Positions 52,495 through 64,000 of a stretch of 64,000 bases of DNA are shown here, one piece after another. The stretch's first letter is position 1; the number at the start of each line of letters is the position of its first letter. The stretch comes from Schistocephalus solidus. Taxonomy: Eukaryota > Platyhelminthes > Cestoda > Diphyllobothriidea > Diphyllobothriidae. A program made the translations under genes and the position numbers. The stretch spans positions 62,001 through 126,000 of the forward strand of contig WEDG01004983.1 in assembly GCA_017591395.1 (NCBI GenBank), written 5' to 3'. A model generated the notes under the pieces. That model was not told where the DNA came from. It saw only the letters and a program-made list of their open reading frames with translations, and searched no databases.

Positions 52495-55050
52495 GGATGA
52501 ATTTAGGAATCAAGCGCTTACAGTAGATGTTGATGGTAGTACGTTAGATATGTTAATAGAGACACGTGTCGGTAAATAGACATGCGCAATAAGGAAGGGA
52601 CTTCAAACGATATATATTGACATTATTCAGAAAGATATGACAGAAATGACTTGCGTCGGTGAGTAGTCATGGTGAACTGATGAAGTGATTGCTGAGAGCA
52701 TGTATAGACGTTACTCAGTTACATATGGTAGTAATGACAGATGTCTGTGAAAGACATGGTGAAATGAGGAAGTGACACCTAACGGTAGATGTTAAAAATA
52801 GAAAGATATTTAGGTCAGTAATGACATTTGTCGTTGAATAGACATGTTTTATTGAGAAATCGAGTGCTAACGGAAGGCATTGACAGTAGTTAGTTAGATA
52901 TGTAGAAAGAACATGTGTTGGTGAGTAGACATAGTTAACTTAGGAAGGGACAGCTTACGGTAGGTTTTACGTTAGTAAATTGGATATAGCAGTTATGACA
53001 GGTGTCGGTGAGATGAAATGGTTAACTGAGGAAAGGAATGCTAGCGGTTCGTATTGATGGTAGATAGTTATATATGGCAGTAATAAAATGTTTCCGTGAA
53101 TAGACATGGTGAACTTAGGAGAAGACTGCAAAAGGAAGGTAATGAGGTTAGTAATTTCGAAAAAGCTGCAATGCCATTTGTTGGTTAGAAGCCATAGTGA
53201 ATAGAGAAAGGGAGTGCTCACGACAGTTATTGCGGCGAGTAAATTAGATATGGCAGTTATTACGTTTGTTGTTTAGGAGGCATGTTGAACTGACGAAAGG
53301 ACAGCTCACGGTAGGTATTGAATTCAGTAGGTTAGATATGTCAGTAATTGCAGGTGTCTGGGAGTAAACATGGTGAACTGAAGAGAAAACTGCTTAAGAA
53401 ATTTTTCGATGGTAATAAATTACATATTTCAGTAATGGCCTGTGTTGTTAAGTAGACATGGTGAACTGAGGAAGATACTGCTAAAGGTAGTTATTGAGGC
53501 TACTAAGTTACATATGGCATTAATTACATTTGTTCTTTAGTAGAAATGTTGATCTTAAGGAAGAGACTGCTTACGGTAGGCATTGATGTTAGTTAATTGG
53601 ATATGGCAGATGTGACATGTGTCGGTTAGATGCCATAGTAAATTGAGGAAGGGGTTGCTAACGTTTCGTCTAGATAGTAGTTAGTAAGATATGGCATTAA
53701 TCAAATGTTTTTGTGAGTAGACATGTTGAACTGTAGAGAAACCTGCTAGCGGAAGGTAATAAGGATATTACGTTAGATCTGGCAGTAATGAGATGTGTTG
53801 GTCAGAGGACATTGTGGGCTGTCGAAGGGACTGATTACAGTAGTAATATAGGCTAGTAAGTTAGATATGACAGTAGCGGAAGTTGTTTTTACGTAGATAA
53901 AGTAACCGAGGAAGGGTCAGCTTAATGTAGGTATGGATTTTACTAAGTTATCGGGGGCATGTATGACATATGTCTGTGAGTAGACATCGTGATCTGAGCA
54001 GTCGACTTCTAACGTTTGTTATTGATGTATGTAAGTTAGATATGGTAGTAGACATATGGAACTTACGAAGGGACGCCTTACAGTATGTAAATAAGTGAGT
54101 AATTTAGATATGTCAGTAATTACATGTGCCTGTGAGTAGACATATGGACCTGAAGAGAAGATTGCTAAAGGAATGCATCGATGATAGTAAATTAGATAGG
54201 TCAGTAAAGACATATGTTGTTTAGATGACATGGTGAACTGAGGAAGGGAGTGCTTTTGGTTGTTATTACGGCTTATATGGCAGTAATGACAGGTGTTCTT
54301 TAGTAGAAATGGTGAACCGAGGAAGGAACTGCTAACGGTAGGTCCTTGATTTTAGCAGGTAATATATGGCAGTTATTTCATGTGTCTGTGAGTAACATCG
54401 TGAACTGAGCAGGGGACTGCCAACGGAAAGTATTGAGGGTAGTAAGTTAGGTTTGGCAGTAATGAAATGTGTTGGTTAGAAGATACTGTGAGCTGGGGAC
54501 GGGTCTGCTTACGGCATTAATATCTAATAGTAAGTTAGATATGACAGTAATGTCATGCGATTTTTAATAGACTGGTTGAAGCTAGGAATGCAGTGCTTAC
54601 GGTAGGTATTATCTCAGAATAGACATCGTGAACTGAGCAGGGGACTGCTACCGGTAGATATTGATTGTATTAAGTTCGATATGACAGTAATGACGTGTGT
54701 TCGTGAGTAGACATTGTGAACTTATGAAGGGACAGCTTACGGTAGGTATAAAAGTAAGAACATTGGATCTGGCAGTTATGACATGTGTTTGTGAGATGAC
54801 GTGGTGAACTGAGGAAGGGACTGCTAACGGTTCGTCTTGATAGTAGTAAGTTAGATATGGCAGTAATCAAAACGTGTTTGAAAGTAATCAAACGTGTTCA
54901 AACATGGTGAAAGGAGTAAAAGACTGCTAATGGATGGTAGTGAGGTTAGTAAGATATGGCAGTAAAGACATGTGTTAGTTATTAGACATGGTCAACCGAG
55001 AAAGGGACTGTTCAGGGAATTTATTGAAGTCAACAAGTTAGATAGTTAAG
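52495..55050 (+). repeat. Satellite of about 88 bp, main block
   Basis: About 2.5 kb, roughly 29 degenerate monomers. Core phrases recur every 80-90 bp: TTAGATATGGCAGTAATGAC, ATGTGT, GTGAGTAGACATGGTGAACT and GAGGAAGGGACTGCTAACGG. Divergence is high, so the array looks old. No coding frame. Confidence 0.9.
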
Positions 55051-55368
55051 AACACCCTTCGAAATTGGTTTAAATTTTTTGACTGTGGAATTTCCTCCTT
55101 TTAAGTTATCGGTCTACTGGTCAATTTCGCTAACTTTATTTATTAAACTTTGGATTCTATTTGACATACTCTTCATCCTCATAAGACTACTGCAGGACAG
55201 CAGCGGAAACAACCAATATCCTACTACTGTGCACTTCTCGCCAACATCTCTACGATACTTTCCAGTCTACAAAGGACTGAGTCAGTTCAATATTTTATTC
55301 ATAAAGTTGCTCCCGCATAAACGTTCGTCCCATATTTTAAACACCCTGTATCGTTTCTGCGATCTGTC

Positions 55369-55930
55369 ATGGAAGTCAAAATATACCCTTTGAGAATCGT
55401 GCAAAACACGTGGAACTGCCGAGTTTCAAACCAGAGAAACGACGGTGATACTACTGAGCTCTCGCCGCACGACACATTCGCTGATTTAAATTTAAATGAT
55501 GGAATAAACGCTAGTCATAACACGAATAACTCCACTTCCAGGCATATTTCCTTAAAGTCGCCTCCCACCAAACGGACCAAGAGTTTATTAAGTTTGTTGG
55601 ACGTCAATTACGAGGACGAAGCGTGTGCGATGTGCTTTAAACTTCTTCAAAAAAAATTCGGAGCTTGAAAAGTATATGCGGAGGCTGAAGAGGAAGATAG
55701 AGAAGTTGAAGAAACTTCCTCGCATTTTACCCGAAGACAAGCAGCCCGTAATTATGGAACATTAGGGAGACAAACACACATGCACAGCTTCCTCAGCCAT
55801 CACAACCAATAAGGAAGATGACGCTGCGTCTACGGAGCTCGGTGTAACCGTGACACAGTTTCCAGTATGGAAAGAGGGCAATCGGCAGGGATCCCAGAAA
55901 ATGAAGAAGTGTTTCGGAAGACGAAGGTAA
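55369..55930 (+). pseudogene. Unrecognised frame with C-terminal coiled coil
   Basis: The first frame runs 55369-55668 (LSLKSPPTKRTKSLLSLLDV-type sequence, then NYEDEACAMCFKLLQ). It is cut by a shift in an A-run near 55650. The continuation reads LEKYMRRLKRKIEKLKKLPR, a strong coiled-coil pattern, followed by ILPEDKQPVIMEH and a TAG. The same frame reopens as TELGVTVTQFPVWKEGNRQG up to a possible donor GTAATG near 55928. I recognise no family; a decayed cellular exon or a LINE ORF1 are both possible. Confidence 0.4.
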
Positions 55931-56156
55931 TGCGTCATACAGAAATTTTAGTTCCAGAACCCCAGCGTCGGACGAAAATCACTCTTATTTTAAAGTGCCA
56001 GCATCCATGTGTAACGCCACATCTGTGAACTCCTAACCTAGTGTAGGTAGGGAAATTAGAACCTCGCCCATAAATCGTAAGTGAACTAACGTAAAGGTCA
56101 AGGCGCGCAGGTCAATTTTCGAAAGCTTAGTGAACTCTCAAATATTGAACGTATAT

Positions 56157-56454
56157 CTTCATTTCCTGCTGACGTTATTGGCTAAGTTGTTGATAAAAAT
56201 TTTACATTTCTAACCCTTCATCAACTGCGCATACCTGTGGTTTTTATCTTTAAAAATAGGTTGAAATATACAGTCTCATAGTGTTCTTCTAAATAGCCTA
56301 ATTTCTCGTTCAAAATTTTAAAACGGATTTCTTCGTTTCTTGCTATATTTATTGACTAAAGTGTTGATAAATTTTTGTATTTCTAACCTTTAAACAACTA
56401 CATATAACTGCGGTTGTTGTATTTTACAATAGGTGGAAATATTCAGTCTCACAT
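56157..56454 (+). repeat. Diverged tandem duplication
   Basis: The segment 56157-56281 (CTTCATTTCCTGCTGACG, TTGTTGATAAAAATTTT, TATACAGTCTCATA) repeats at 56331-56454 (CTTCGTTTCTTGCTATAT, GTGTTGATAAATTTTTG, ATTCAGTCTCACA). Confidence 0.7.
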
Positions 56455-56849
56455 ATGTGAGCAATATTGCTTCACTCGACGTAGCCTTATTTGCCATCCT
56501 TAAAAAACCACGTATAAAAGTAGAATTATAAAGCGCGAACACAGAATTTAAGTTGAAATTTAAACAAATTATCAATTTCCAACAATAAGTTGTTTGCAGT
56601 AACCATTTTTATTTTCGACATATCAACCAGTTGGAAATCTATATCAGCATAATGTTTTTTTTACCCTGCGTATCCTGCATGGATTGCACTCATATTTTCG
56701 ATGAAAGATGAAACCAACAAACTCAAGTCGTCGTAAACTACCTGCCTCTGAACCCAAGCGTAGCTTGCCAACACCTATTAGTTTCAAATTGACTCAAATA
56801 TGCAACCCGCAGTTAAAGCTAAACAGCTTGATCTGTACGCCTTACAGAA

Positions 56850-59120
56850 CTTTTATTTAGAATTTAGAATTTATATTTGGTTAGCACCGGCAAGGCACTG
56901 TCTAAGCAAACATTAGTAACGAAATAAAGTTATGACAATGTGTGCAGATAAAATGTACAAATACATAACTTGTCCTGCTATGTCAACAGTTAGCAATGTT
57001 TTAAAATTAATGGTGAACTAAAAAAATAGGCAGTGAAAAAACTCCTACCATAAATATGGAGGCAGAGTTCAATAGGCCCTCATTTTTTAATAGAAGATAG
57101 GAGAAAAAACTGCTTAGGAAAAAATGGTCAGGTGGTAGAGTAGGGTAATACGGTAGTAGCATTTCAGAATGAGATAATGAAACGTCGAGGTGATTCGTTC
57201 TTCATCACTTAGGCGTATAAAACAAAATCTCACGAAAATGCGTCAATGAACTTAAGTCCTCAGCATCATAGGATCCAGAATTGAATTCTGATGATGGTAA
57301 GTATCCAAAGAAACGGTAGCATTTTAGACTGTGGACCACCGAATGTGTACGTCCGAATGACGTCATCATTTGGATGACTGGTGATATAAGGAGACATCAT
57401 AGTTCATGGGCGACTCGAGGTAGCGAAAATATAGTTTCAAAAGGGTCACTTAAATTCCCGATGGTCCTTTCTCCGAGTCATGGGGAAAGCTACTGGGAAA
57501 AGATGAGGAAAATAAAAGATTAATAGAATCAGTGTTAAGATAAATGTGCAGTCTTCGTTTGAATGCAGATAGACTAGTTAACGACCTAATTTTAATTGGC
57601 AAGTTATTCCAAAGAAAACTATACCTAGAAGCAAAGAAGAGAGAGCGTTTACACGTGAAGGATGCAGGGTGAGGTATAATTAGTGCAGAATGTCTTAGGT
57701 TATAAGGAAGACTAACGGGGATAATGACAGAAAGCTTGGGGAGAATTGAGTTATTATTAAGTTGGAAAAGGAGTTAAAAGCCTGCTTCAAGTCACCTGAC
57801 CCAACGAAATTTCAGCTTCGTTAGCTGGCATCTTGTTGAGTAGGATATAGTTGAAAAAGTCGGAAACAGGAGTTTTTTTTGTGAAATGTCTTTGGACATT
57901 TTCAATTTTTGAACGGCTAGATTCATTCATTAAACCGAAGAAAGGACAGCAAAATTCAAGAATGGGAAGTGGAAACATACGATAAGGTCTTAATTTAATC
58001 TCAGGAAGGTAGAAATTATAAGATTTAAAGCCGCAAATATGAGCAGATTTGGCCGTAATTCTATCTGCATGAGGCGAAAGATCTAATTTATTGGGGTAGC
58101 TTAAGCCCGAGTCCTTGATGAAGGAACATTCAATCATATGGCAACCTTCAAAGATAAGAGTTTGCGGCAGCCATATAGGCCCAAAACGCATGTAGCGACA
58201 CTTAGTAGGTGAGAACTCCATTAGCCATGTGGAGCTCCAGGCCGAATGAGCTTCTAAATATGAATGAATTTGTTCTAGGCACCGTGCGGTCATAGAGTTT
58301 GAGAAGAAATACACACATTTGAGGTCATCAGCATAAATAAAAGATTGAGAATGTTTAACTATCGATGAAATATCCTTTATATACAGTAAGAACAACAAAG
58401 GACCTAATGCGGTACCTTGAAGGACACCACTAACAATCGGGGTAGCACTTGAGTATGAGGACACTTCTAAAACTTTTTGTTTTCGATCATTTAGGTATGA
58501 TCTAATAAAGTCAGTAAGGGGACTACGAAATCCTATAGCTTCTAGTTTAGGCAGAAGTCTTTTATGAGGCACTTTTTCAAATGTTTTACTAAGATCAAAA
58601 TAGATAACTTCTACAGATAGATGATCATTACGAAGAGAGGTTAGTAGATTTAGAAAAGATATGTGGCAGGTTTCACAAGAACGGTCCGGTAAGAAGCCGT
58701 TTTGGGAAAAGTTAATACTTTGAATGTTAATGCCAAAATCCGTGATTTGTTTTGCAATTAGTTTTTCAAAGTGTTTAGCAAGAGAGGGCGTTTTATGAAC
58801 ACCGCGATAGTTATAAATGTCGAGCGGGAACCAGATTTATAATAGAAGTTTTCCAATAATCGGGGAAGAAACCATTTTCGAGAAATACGGAGAATAACTT
58901 GCTTAGTAAAGGTGGAAAATCCCTTAACTGTTTAATAAGTGAGTTTGGGGTGTTAGCAGTTCAAACCGAATGTGAATTTTTCAGGTGAGCTATCTCTTTT
59001 TGAATAAATGAAGGCGAGAAATTAATAGTTGTTAGAAGCGAATTTGAAAGCAGAGGAATTGTGGGAGTGAGGCTAGTTTCAGTGGTAAAATGGTTGGCAA
59101 AAACGAATTTAACAATTCTG
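56850..59120 (-). mobile_element. CR1/jockey-like LINE of a second family, minus-strand copy G
   Basis: Read right to left: a nuclease/RT connector (59120-58970), HFEKLIAKQITDFGINIQ and NFSQNGFLPDRSCETCHISF (about 58780-58680), FDLSKTFEKVPHKRLL, SGVLQGTALGPLLFLLYIKD and FIYADDLK near 58340, then ILEFCCPFFGLMNESSRSK to 57787. A long 3' UTR follows and ends in ACAGTGCCTTGCCGGTGCTA plus an AAATTCT tail at 56873-56850. Few stops lie within 58572-57787, so it is fairly young. Confidence 0.85.
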
Positions 59121-61400
59121 CTTTGCCCAAATCTATACTCGGTAACCTGTTCGCTGGTAACATATCTGACGTTCCCTCTCAGGATTGCAGACTTCTCGAC
59201 TCGCTTGTTCATCTGGTCGCCAGCGAGGCTTTTGCCAGACAGAAAATTTATCATAATTTTCTCCTAAAATTGCTCCCATGCACTGACGCCCAGTTTACGT
59301 TGCTATGGACTTTTTGTAATCGGGTGGATTCAACTACAAAATAGTGGAAGCAAAACGCCTCTCTTCGCATAGCAAGAATCCTCCTATCTTAGTTCAATTG
59401 TTTTCAACGATTGAAGTGGACTCAATATTTGCTCAACGAGGTCACACTTCTCGCTATTTTGAAATGACAAAATGTTTCCTTTGTCGAGAGCTTACACCAA
59501 TGGAGCAAAGAAATGTGTCTTTCCTGTCATAACCTTCTCAACCTGAAATTCATAAGTCTGATCGTATTTTCACTAACCTCAATGCACTGGTTAATTCATC
59601 TCCTCAGATGTCCAGTTCGGTCAGCCCCTCAACTCCACCTTATAATTCATTTCCACCACGGCTGAATAATAAAATTTCGATGCATTTAGCTCACCTGTAA
59701 TGTCCGCAACCCTGTTAAATCATTTATACCGTCTAACCCGTCTAAAGCACTAAGAATGACAACTTCCCCACTTGAAAGCCGTTCTTCAGGCCTCTACTTG
59801 AGATTTCCTGTGCCGCTACGCATAAATATTGTACTTTAACTACACAATTCGCTATCATCTCAATTTAAAGACAACTTATTTAACCCTCCACAAACTAGCT
59901 TGTACCCTCCGTCCATCCAGGTTTGGACCGGTGCCGTCGTCGAAACCATAAATGTTACCCTCTGGAACGTAACCGTAGCCATTCGACGTTTTCGTCAATC
60001 TTATAGTCCTGGACAAGATGGCGTACCAATCAGTATTATAGAGACGGTCGCTAATGATATTTTCCCGTCACTTCTATGTAAGATATTTAATCTAGCTCTT
60101 GAAAGTGAAACCTTTCCCGGTGTGTGAAAGGAATCGCACATTCTACCTATCCACAAACACGGCCAATCTTCGTCATTTGACGATTTTCAGTCAATCAATA
60201 CACTGTCCGCAGCTTCGAAATTCCTGGAGACCTTGATCAAAGATAAGATGATGTATCACTTAACCAAGAATAACCTACTGAGTGCAGCCCAGCATGGGTT
60301 CCTCAAAACAAGGTCTCGGGACACATGTCAGCTCTCTTTCTTTGATTACGTTCTACAATCTAGGGATAATGGCTTTTCACTTTACATAATCTATTTCGAT
60401 TTCACCAAGGCCTTAGATCGTGTTGACCATGCCCTTATTCTCCTAAAAATCTTCTCTTTCAGCATATGTGGTAAACTTCTGAGCTTGATATCTTCTTACC
60501 TGAGCTCTCGCACACAACATGTTAAGATCTCCAATGTAATCTCAAACTCGGCACGTGTGAGAAGTGGAGTTATTCCGGGTAGTGTGTTAGGCCCGCTTTT
60601 ATTTTGTCTTTTTGTCAATGATGTACCATGTTTATTTCAGAATGGAAGGCCCTTTATGTATGCCGACGATTTAAAAACTGCCTATCAATACAAGCCAACA
60701 GATCACGACAACGTGCTTGATCTATTTAAAATGATCTTGAGGCCTTTGCTCAGTGGTGCTGCACATGGCGCCTTTCCCTTTCTTGGGACAAATGTTCCAC
60801 AATGGTTGTTGGCGACGACCATCAGCCTCAACTAAGCATAGATGGCCACGATATAAATGTACCTGGCGTTGTTAAGGACCTGGGTATATCATATTCCAAC
60901 GGTCTCAATTTTTCAGAGCATCGCACCCTGATTATCTCCAAAGCATGCAGAACTGCCGGGTTTATTCTCCGAAATTTTAAACCTATTTATATTAGACTCC
61001 GCCTTCATTAAATGTACGTTGGACCTGGCCTAGAATACTTCTCATTTCTATTTGGCCTTCTGAGCGCTAGTGAACGGAAGAAGATAGAATCGGCCCAGAA
61101 CTTCTTTACGAAAAGAATTTTATCGTTAGAGCACCGCAATCTGTCGTATCAAGAACGCTGTGGGCATGTAAAAATTGACTCTTTATGGTTTAGCCGAGTA
61201 CAGAAGGGACTATTTTTACTGTTTATGTTTTTGAATAGTCATTTATTAAATCCCCTTACCACTGTGAGGCATCTTGATCACCCTCGGCGCAACAGTCATC
61301 GCGATGTCTTTTTATTTCTTTCATTAGCTCACACAGTTAAGTATCGTTGATTTGTTTCGGTAAACGCCATAGCCCTGTGGAATAAACTCCCCCCATAATA
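59090..61400 (+). mobile_element. LINE copy H: ORF1-like pieces and reverse transcriptase
   Basis: 59090-59344 encodes FARQKIYHNFLLKLLPCTD, ORF1-like, followed by Ser/Pro-rich broken frames. The RT starts near 59880: RQSYSPGQDGVPISIIE, KFLETLIKDKMMYHL, FDFTKALDRVDHAL, SGVIPGSVLGPLLFCLFVND and FMYADDLKTAYQY near 60660, with the C-terminal part in another frame (61012-61350, GLEYFSFLFGLLSASERKK). I see no endonuclease between ORF1 and RT. Confidence 0.82.
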
Positions 61401-61570
61401 TAAAAATCCAGCAAAGTTATTCTTTGTTTAAGATAACTTTTACTAGTTCGTTGCATTTAGAACGGTTTCCAAGAATTCTGGGCGCCGACACGGTAGAATC
61501 TGTTTTCCTGTTCAACGGAGTGCACGGGATCTGAACCCGATCCAGGTGTAACCTCAAGGGCTACAACACA

Positions 61571-61893
61571 GTCTCTGCAGCCTGCACCCGTTGACTTCTT
61601 CGGCAGACAGTGAGCAACCGTCCACGGATGCACTCTTGCCTGGGGCAGAATCCTGGTTCCTATCAAAGACAGAGAGACCGCAAACAGACTGCACTTGCGT
61701 TAGCCCTTCCCTGATCTCAACTGCTATCATCCTTACAGGTGGTAGTTTTTTCTCCTGAATAACATAAAGATAGGAAAAACACTTATAATGATATATATTC
61801 AGGAGTTTTTTCACTGCCAGCCTAATCCCCACTGAATATTTCATCTGACAATGCCTGTAAACTGGCATTAAATACAACTATTATTATTATTTT
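61571..61893 (+). mobile_element. SINE-like element, second copy (about 323 bp)
   Basis: Same 5' start (GTCTCTGCAGCCTGCACCCG), same length and same ATT-type tail as the insertion at 44158-44479. An internal inverted pair CTCCTGAATA/TATTCAGGAG can form a hairpin. Confidence 0.85.
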
Positions 61894-61899
61894 AGCCCC

Positions 61900-64000
61900 A
61901 CGGATCATCCTTTACCCCTAATTATATCACCTAAGGAGGTAGTCCGAAGGACGTTACCCAAACCGAAAAGCAAGGTAGTGCAGTTCTAACTAATCGCATG
62001 CTGCCTTCAAAACTATACAAGCCTCTCCACCAGGCAAATAACTCTTACCATGTTAACCGATATACAAGACCCGACTTCCCAGCACTTAATTCTTATAGCT
62101 GCTTGCCCTCTCCAACCAGTCTCTATATTCAATCTATTTTTTCCCCATTCCGTTTTAACTACCAACAGGCATAGCCCAGTCTTAACCCCTATGGTGTTTT
62201 GGTTCCGGAAGTTTATATTCTTACATCTTTTGGATATCCCTCTCAGCCTTTTGTTACTGACGTTCCTTATACCAATAGTTCTGGCGCAGCTGGCAGTAAC
62301 CCTCCAAACCACAATAACTTTCAACTTAATTACATACCTCCAATTTTTTTAAAAAAAATAACGAATATCCTAGTTTGGATACTTGAACTACACTTGATGT
62401 CATATTGCTAACTGATAGCTCTGTTATAAATAAGATGGCTTAACTGTGAGCCATTGCTTTCGAGTAAATGTCCGATATTTTATGTGTAACTGAATCTTCG
62501 ACCCATCCCTTAATTTCCAACTCTTTGCTTGTTATGGGCCAGTATGATCTCTACCATCAAGACCGAAGTAGTAAGCATGGTGGCAGTTGTCTTCTCTATA
62601 TTAAACCTTCATTTAAGCACTTTCCATTCAATCTAGTTACCACGTCATTCTCTGGTAATTACTGCTTCGCATCTATTATCCTGTCGACCCGGCAAAAGGC
62701 GATTCTCAGATGCATTTACAACCCGCCTTATTGATCATCCGATGAGGATCCAAAACTTTGTGAAATTTTTAAATTGGTTTCGGAATCCAATTTTAACATT
62801 AAAATGATCGCAGGAGATTTGAATTTCCCTGAAATTGACTGAATTTCAAACGTTTGTCCACCCAGATTTCAACCTTTCCTTGATATGATTGATTTTTCTA
62901 ATTGGTCTCAGCTTGTCCGTTCTTCAATGAGATACAAGCATATTTAAGACCTGATTTTCACAAACGACATTGCTTCCCCTATTCGTTTGAATTTTAAGCA
63001 GGGCCTCTTCCAAAGTGACCATGCATTAATTCACTGTTGCGTACCAATCGTCTCATCGAAAAAGGCCGGTGCCGTTCGTACCTATCATGCTTTTGACCTC
63101 GCACATATGAGCTTAATTAGCAACTTTTTGGACTGATTGGATTGGCAGCATCTCTCCTCCATGAACGATGCAGCAAGTTTTTCTGACTTCGTGTCAGTCG
63201 TTTCAATAACATCCTGGAATTTGTGCCAACCAAAATTGTCAAGCCCTACGCTTTGTTATCCACCGTCCATCACTTCCTTTTGCCGAGACTAAAGAAATTG
63301 AGGAAGAAATTAAAAGATCAATTTACTAGTTCGTTATCTGTACATCTAAGGATTGCAGAGATTGTTTAATTAGCTTCTAAGATTCGTCTTGCACGTGACA
63401 GACAGAGGGAATATTGCGCACTCTGCGACCCAAACTCTGCAAAATCTGTTGCTCAACTGTTCCACCGTCGATCCTCCTCTAAATGAGGTTATGAACTACC
63501 TCCATTACTAAATGAAGCTAAGAACTTCGTTTTCGAAGACTCTGACAAGGCAGAATTGTTCAGTGATTTCTTTGTAAATCATCTTACGATGGAATCAGAC
63601 CCGGTCCCGCAGTTTCAGGCATCCTCATTTAATGTTATCAGCACCATTGATATCTCCATAGAACTAATTCGCAAGCAAATAATGCGTCCAAAAACTCGCA
63701 CTCTTCGGGGACTGACAGTATTCCAAACTCAGTTATTAAGAGAATGCCGAGCTTTCACCGATTTCTCAGCCATGTGTTCTCAGTTTATCTTTTAAACGGA
63801 TTCTTTCCTGAATCATGGAAGACATCTATTATTCTTCCTGTCTTCAAGTCGGGATCTCGTTCGGATGTTAATAATTATCAAGGCGTTCACAATACCCCGC
63901 CCCTAGCAAAACTTCTTAAAAAATTACTTTTAATCAAATTCTCGACTTTTTCTTTGAAAATAAGCTCTTAAGCGACTCGCAATATGGTTTTCTACCTAGA
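61900..64000 (+). mobile_element. LINE copy I: endonuclease and start of RT, runs off the right edge
   Basis: 62468-62734 has ILCVTESSTHPLISNSLL, SSKHGGSCLLYIK and LRCIYNPPY. Then MIAGDLNFPEIDW (about 62805), DLIFTNDIASPI and QSDHALIHC (about 63020) follow in broken frames: an EEP nuclease. The RT begins at 63550 (ELFSDFFVNHL, FLNGFFPESWKTSIILPVFK, GSRSDVNNYQ) and reaches SQYGFLPR at the last bases. The left boundary is uncertain. Confidence 0.82.

Noticed and set aside
52495..55050. CRISPR-like array
   Set aside because: The repeats are degenerate, contiguous monomers of about 88 bp without unique spacers, and the genome is eukaryotic.

Overview
The window reads as nuclear DNA of a parasitic flatworm, most likely a diphyllobothriidean-type cestode, with a trematode as the second choice. 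The reasons are one widely split protein-coding gene with two very short 5' introns (39 and 34 nt), and dense CR1/SR1-like, RTE-like, Penelope-like and Merlin elements of the kinds known from schistosomes and tapeworms. Tandem satellites and tRNA-derived SINEs are also present. There are no bacterial-style operons. The species assignment is inference.

The only cellular gene I can name occupies the left third, on the minus strand. It is a TIMELESS/Timeout orthologue (replication-fork protection complex). Twelve coding exons run from the ATG at 23801 leftward, and the gene leaves the window at position 1. All exon junctions are phase-consistent GT-AG, and together they encode about 783 residues of the N-terminal and middle parts. 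The C-terminal part lies outside. The introns carry mobile DNA. Intron 10 holds a nearly intact CR1-like LINE (about 3890-8722) and two SINE copies (9345-9715). Intron 9 holds a Penelope-like element with a GIY-YIG remnant (about 11880-13270). Intron 8 holds a Merlin-type transposase with one frameshift (15349-16207) and a 1.2-kb ACT trinucleotide tract (17036-18245).

From 23.8 to 27.7 kb I see no recognisable gene. From 27.7 to 41 kb there is a LINE graveyard: a truncated CR1-like copy (27.7-28.56), a second long and decayed copy (29.11-34.03) carrying a 51-bp insert, and an older relative (36.5-38.29 and 40.2-40.93) apparently split by another LINE-derived block with its own direct repeats.

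From 40.9 to 55.05 kb a satellite of about 88 bp appears in three blocks of the same orientation. It is interrupted by two inverted copies of an RTE-like retrotransposon that carries C2H2 zinc fingers after its reverse transcriptase (41.45-44.67 minus, 47.1-52.49 plus). Between them lie three TA tracts, a head-to-head array of about six tRNA-derived SINE units, and a nested inverted repeat. A defined 322-bp SINE-like element sits inside the minus copy with a 4-bp target duplication.

From 55.05 kb to the end there is a small unrecognised coiled-coil reading frame (55.37-55.93), followed by three LINE fragments of a second CR1/jockey-like group (56.85-59.12 minus, 59.09-61.40 plus, 62.0-64.0 plus), the last running off the right edge. 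Nothing in the window looks like a multi-gene immune or metabolic system. The notable biology is the intron-hosted mobile DNA in TIMELESS, the zinc-finger RTE element, and the repeat architecture at 44.7-46.9 kb.
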